Assembly: GCF_026340565.1 (NCBI RefSeq)
Contig: NZ_JAPEPB010000001.1
Coordinates: 5,122,501-5,186,500 of the forward strand
Direction: 5' to 3'
DNA length: 64,000 bases
Source: Kitasatospora sp. NBC_01287
Lineage (GTDB): Bacteria; Actinomycetota; Actinomycetes; Streptomycetales; Streptomycetaceae
Below the pieces are notes generated by a model. That model was not told the DNA's origin, searched no databases, and was given only the letters and a program-made list of their open reading frames with translations. The position numbers and the translations under genes are program-made. Shown here in pieces: positions 62,401 through 64,000 of the stretch. Position 1 is the stretch's first letter, and every line of letters starts with the position of its first letter.

Positions 62401-62944
62401 ACTGGCCCGGCTGGAGGAGGTGCTGGCCGAAGCGCTCGCCGAGGGCGACCGCACCCTGGTCTTCACCCAGTACGCCGAGTTCGGCACCCTGCTCCACCGC
62501 CACCTGGCCGACCGGCTCGACACCGAAGTGCTCTACCTGCACGGCCGGTTGAGCGCGCGGCGGCGTGACGAACTGGTGCAGCGCTTCCAGCAGCCGGGGA
62601 GCGGCGGCGCGGGGCCGGGCGTCTTCCTGCTCTCGCTCAAGGCCGGCGGCACCGGCCTCAACCTCACCGCCGCGAACCAGGTGGTGCACCTGGACCGGTG
62701 GTGGAACCCGGCTGTCGAGCAGCAGGCCACCGACCGGGCCCACCGGATCGGTCAGCACCGCACCGTCCAGGTCCGCCGCTTCGTCTGCGCCGGCACGGTC
62801 GAGGAGCGGATCGCAGGCCTGATCGACGCCAAGCGCGCGTTGGCCGAGGCGGTGGTCGGCGAGGGCGAGCGGTGGCTCACCGATCTGTCCGACGGTGAGC
62901 TGCGGGAGCTGCTCACCCTCTCCGCGGAGGCGCTGGCGGAATGA
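59474..62944 (+). CDS. Large SNF2/Rad54-like helicase
   Basis: 1156 residues from GTG 59474. An N-terminal region of about 600 residues (with an S-G-G-A-V-G-type repeat at residues 69-99) is followed by a Gly-run linker (616-640) and the SNF2 motor. Motor motifs: D-D-M-G-L-G-K-T (Walker A), D-E-A-Q-N (motif II), L-T-G-T-P-V-E-N (motif III), S-L-K-A-G-G-T-G-L-N-L (motif V) and Q-A-T-D-R-A-H-R-I-G-Q (motif VI). Actinobacterial relatives are DNA/chromatin-type translocases of unknown role. Overlaps the next gene by 4 bp. Confidence 0.9.
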   Translation: MGRVRLEVLGEWRRRWPGAVFAVHALWRGPQGGRLALWAEDARALGRPREAVRYPAAGADGTGRAGEGASAGGVAGSGGAVGSGGVAGAGGAAGAGGAARPHPYACSAALLARVLGGIGPGLEWLAGQAAERWATLTLPSLSGTPTPSPELLGGGAPSGVSLHAWRVPALVFEPTEAAQLLGELFDPRWALTSAELDGQGRVDVAYGASLRWFTAVHDLAWRLAGRGQVLPALVRLDGEPYARWQPVLGAADRREASALAAGCPAVARAGRPGAVLLAEALETLTDREVRATLADHPGALRLPRGVGAAGDPDDLVAERWFAALGAGDGRLAVAPGVSAAALDRFAARLAAWHGSGGPEEPAVRLCFRLVEPLGPDPGDPEGRTSDDHWRLDFLLQAAAEPSLLVTATDLWAGGAAVAAFARTVEDPQGAYLAELDRAVRCRSELRQAMRSARPAGLTLDREGALDFLRAAAPVLTEAGFGVLLPTWWQRRPQLGMALAVSGAAAGPPTGAAAGRTAGALPPDGRPWLDRDAVLAFQWQLALDGEQLTAQELADLAAAKRGLVRVRGQWIEVDSRQIAAAVDFLSRQGVGESTPGRLLRLILDPGAMVAGLPIGAIRAAGVFGGLLGGGGGSGGGGGGAEGRGPVVVPLPDDFGATLRPYQERGVAWLRSLSRLGLGAVLADDMGLGKTVQALALLAAEHLEHAEQLEQLEQAGQAGQAGRGAAAAPGPTLLVCPTSLVANWRREAARFAPMLRVHVRHGADRPTGDALPTAVGAADLVITTYGLVQRDAPELRRIAWRRVIADEAQNIKNSATAQSRALRSIPAEHRIALTGTPVENRLADLHAILDFANPGLLGSAAAFKERYAIPVEQHASAGRMAELRRRTSPFVLRRRKDDPAVAVALPAKEEMTVWCTLTAEQAGLYQAVVADLLDRLNGIKGVQRKGAVLGALGKLKQVCNHPAQLLHDGSAVAGRSGKLARLEEVLAEALAEGDRTLVFTQYAEFGTLLHRHLADRLDTEVLYLHGRLSARRRDELVQRFQQPGSGGAGPGVFLLSLKAGGTGLNLTAANQVVHLDRWWNPAVEQQATDRAHRIGQHRTVQVRRFVCAGTVEERIAGLIDAKRALAEAVVGEGERWLTDLSDGELRELLTLSAEALAE

Positions 62945-63255
62945 CCGAGCTCAGTGGACCGAGCGACCCGACCGGCCCGACCGGCCCGACCGGCCCGACC
63001 GGCCCGAGCGGCCCGACCGGCCTGGGCGGACCGGATGGACCGGCTGGCCCGAGCCCGTCCGGCTCGCCGGTGAACCCGCTGGACGGCTACTGGGCGGGTG
63101 ACTTCACGCTGCGCCAGGAGGGCACGGCCGTACCGCCGGGCCCGGGCCGTCCGGGCCCGCCGCCGATCGAGCGGCTGGCCGCGCCCGACATCACCGTCCG
63201 CGGCCGGGGCCTGACGGCGCTGCTCGCGCCGGTCTACCGGGCGCTGACCTCCTGA
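62941..63255 (+). CDS. Small protein with collagen-like (GPT) N-terminus
   Basis: 104 residues from ATG 62941 inside the helicase stop (ATGA). Residues 6-45 are Gly-Pro-Thr/Ser/Ala triplets (G-P-T x3 from 9-bp tandem DNA). The C-terminal half is ordered (L-D-G-Y-W-A-G-D-F, I-E-R-L-A-A-P-D-I-T-V). No family recognised. Translational coupling suggests it works with the helicase. Confidence 0.6.
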   Translation: MTELSGPSDPTGPTGPTGPTGPSGPTGLGGPDGPAGPSPSGSPVNPLDGYWAGDFTLRQEGTAVPPGPGRPGPPPIERLAAPDITVRGRGLTALLAPVYRALTS

Positions 63256-63340
63256 GCACCCCCGCCGCCGGCGACCCGCACGACCGCTCCTTGACCCTCG
63301 ACCTGGTCGAGGCCGCAGAGTCCTCGGCGTGGAGAGCGTG

Positions 63341-64000
63341 ATGCGCAGTATCGGCCAGTTGGCCAGGGAGAGCGGCCTGACCGTCAGTGCCCTGCGGTTC
63401 TACGACAGTGCCGGGGTCTTCGGCCCGGCCCGGGTCGATCCGCAGACCGGCTACCGCTGGTACGCGCCGGACCAGCTCGCCGATGCCCGGCTGCTCTGCA
63501 GGCTGCGCCGGGTCGGGCTGCCGCTGGCCGGGATCCGGCTGGTCCTGGCCGCGCCGTCCGACGCCCGAGCGGCGCACGAGGTGCTCGATGCGCACCTGCG
63601 GCGGTTGGAGGACGGCTTGGCCGACGCGCGTCGGGAACTCTCCCAGGTCCGAACGCTGATCGATCAACGGGAGCACATGATGACGACGACCGGCCCCACC
63701 GATCCGGCCACCCCCGCCGGCGCCGCGCACGTCCTGAGCGCCGCCCGCCTCGCCGTGGCCGGGAGCGACCTGGTCGCCGCCCTGGCGGCGGTCCGCTTCG
63801 CGGTGAGCCGCGACGCCGAACTGCCGATGCTCGGCGGTGTCCTCTTCGACTTCGACCCCGACGGTGCGGAGCTGCGGCTCGTCGCCACCGACCGCTACCG
63901 GCTCGCGGTCGGCACCGCCGCGGCCCGCGCGGCCGCCGGGACCGGGTTCAGCGTCCTGGTGCCGGCCGTGCTCGCCGACGAGATCGGCGAGCTGGCGACG
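63341..64000 (+). CDS. MerR regulator fused to a DNA-polymerase-III beta-clamp-like domain (3' end outside window)
   Basis: 220 codons to the window edge from ATG 63341. Residues 1-110: MerR helix-turn-helix (M-R-S-I-G-Q-L-A-R-E-S-G-L; A-L-R-F-Y-D-S-A-G) and coiled coil. Residues about 135 on: S-G-type loop G-S-D-L-V-A-A-L-A-A-V-R-F-A-V-S-R-D, L-P-M-L-G-G-V-L-F-D-F and L-V-A-T-D-R-Y-R-L-A, which match the DnaN fold start of one clamp domain. The domains still to come are outside the window. Effector or partner unknown. Confidence 0.85.
   Translation, partial: MRSIGQLARESGLTVSALRFYDSAGVFGPARVDPQTGYRWYAPDQLADARLLCRLRRVGLPLAGIRLVLAAPSDARAAHEVLDAHLRRLEDGLADARRELSQVRTLIDQREHMMTTTGPTDPATPAGAAHVLSAARLAVAGSDLVAALAAVRFAVSRDAELPMLGGVLFDFDPDGAELRLVATDRYRLAVGTAAARAAAGTGFSVLVPAVLADEIGELAT

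Overview
The window is 64 kb of very GC-rich DNA with dense, short-spaced genes, many GTG starts and strong G/C third-position bias. The gene families point to a Streptomycetaceae chromosome (Streptomyces or Kitasatospora type): a DUF397/XRE pair, a stand-alone HATPase_c_2 kinase, a PASTA-less Ser/Thr kinase, an orphan TatA, an HSP90-family protein with a TPR partner, an Eis-type acetyltransferase and a StrR-like regulator. No rRNA, tRNA, transposase, integrase or CRISPR array was seen.

Left part (1-5.4 kb): a winged-helix/zinc-finger regulator, the XRE/DUF397 pair and the HATPase gene. Behind the HATPase gene sits a 2.4 kb WXG100 / polymorphic toxin / immunity cassette. It is bounded by a perfect 49-bp direct repeat of the HATPase 3' end, and its toxin tip and immunity gene drop sharply in GC. 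From 5.4 to 38.7 kb the content is mostly ordinary streptomycete chromosome. It holds a GNAT, a CDF-like transporter, a secreted lipase, an ABC ATPase, a Ser/Thr kinase, an MmcQ/YjbR fusion and a two-component system. It also has a TetR/MFS pair separated by a striking 13-bp tandem repeat array, an acyl-CoA dehydrogenase divergent from a double-TetR regulator, the HSP90-like/TPR pair, a ThrE exporter, an NlpC/P60 hydrolase, VOC/HxlR, LysR/MFS and Eis.

Most interesting part (38.8-51.7 kb): a candidate biosynthetic cluster for a ribosomally made, azol(in)e-containing peptide. Two short precursors share a leader but have different Cys-rich cores, and both end in Cys. Around them are a YcaO cyclodehydratase, a SagB-type dehydrogenase and an RRE/E1-like protein fused to a nitroreductase-like half. 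A second E1-like protein, a small nitroreductase-like protein, an EpiD-family flavoprotein (cysteine decarboxylase family) and a FAD oxidoreductase complete the modification set. Next to these lie a PseB-type NDP-sugar 4,6-dehydratase, two glycosyltransferases and a StrR-like regulator lacking its ParB domain. A decayed YcaO fragment lies upstream of the second precursor. The proposed logic is RRE-guided Cys heterocyclisation (YcaO), oxidation to azoles (SagB), oxidative decarboxylation of the terminal Cys (flavoprotein), and possibly sugar attachment. I see no lanthipeptide dehydratase, no dedicated protease and no dedicated transporter.

Right part (51.7-64 kb): a TetR with a histone-H1-like tail, a GNAT, a macro-domain gene overlapping an MFS gene, two LysR regulators, a tautomerase, YceI, DinB, a large SNF2 helicase with a collagen-like downstream protein, and at the edge a MerR regulator fused to a DNA-polymerase-III beta-clamp-like domain. 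Short tandem repeats (8-22 bp units) recur throughout the window at gene ends, in linkers and between genes.
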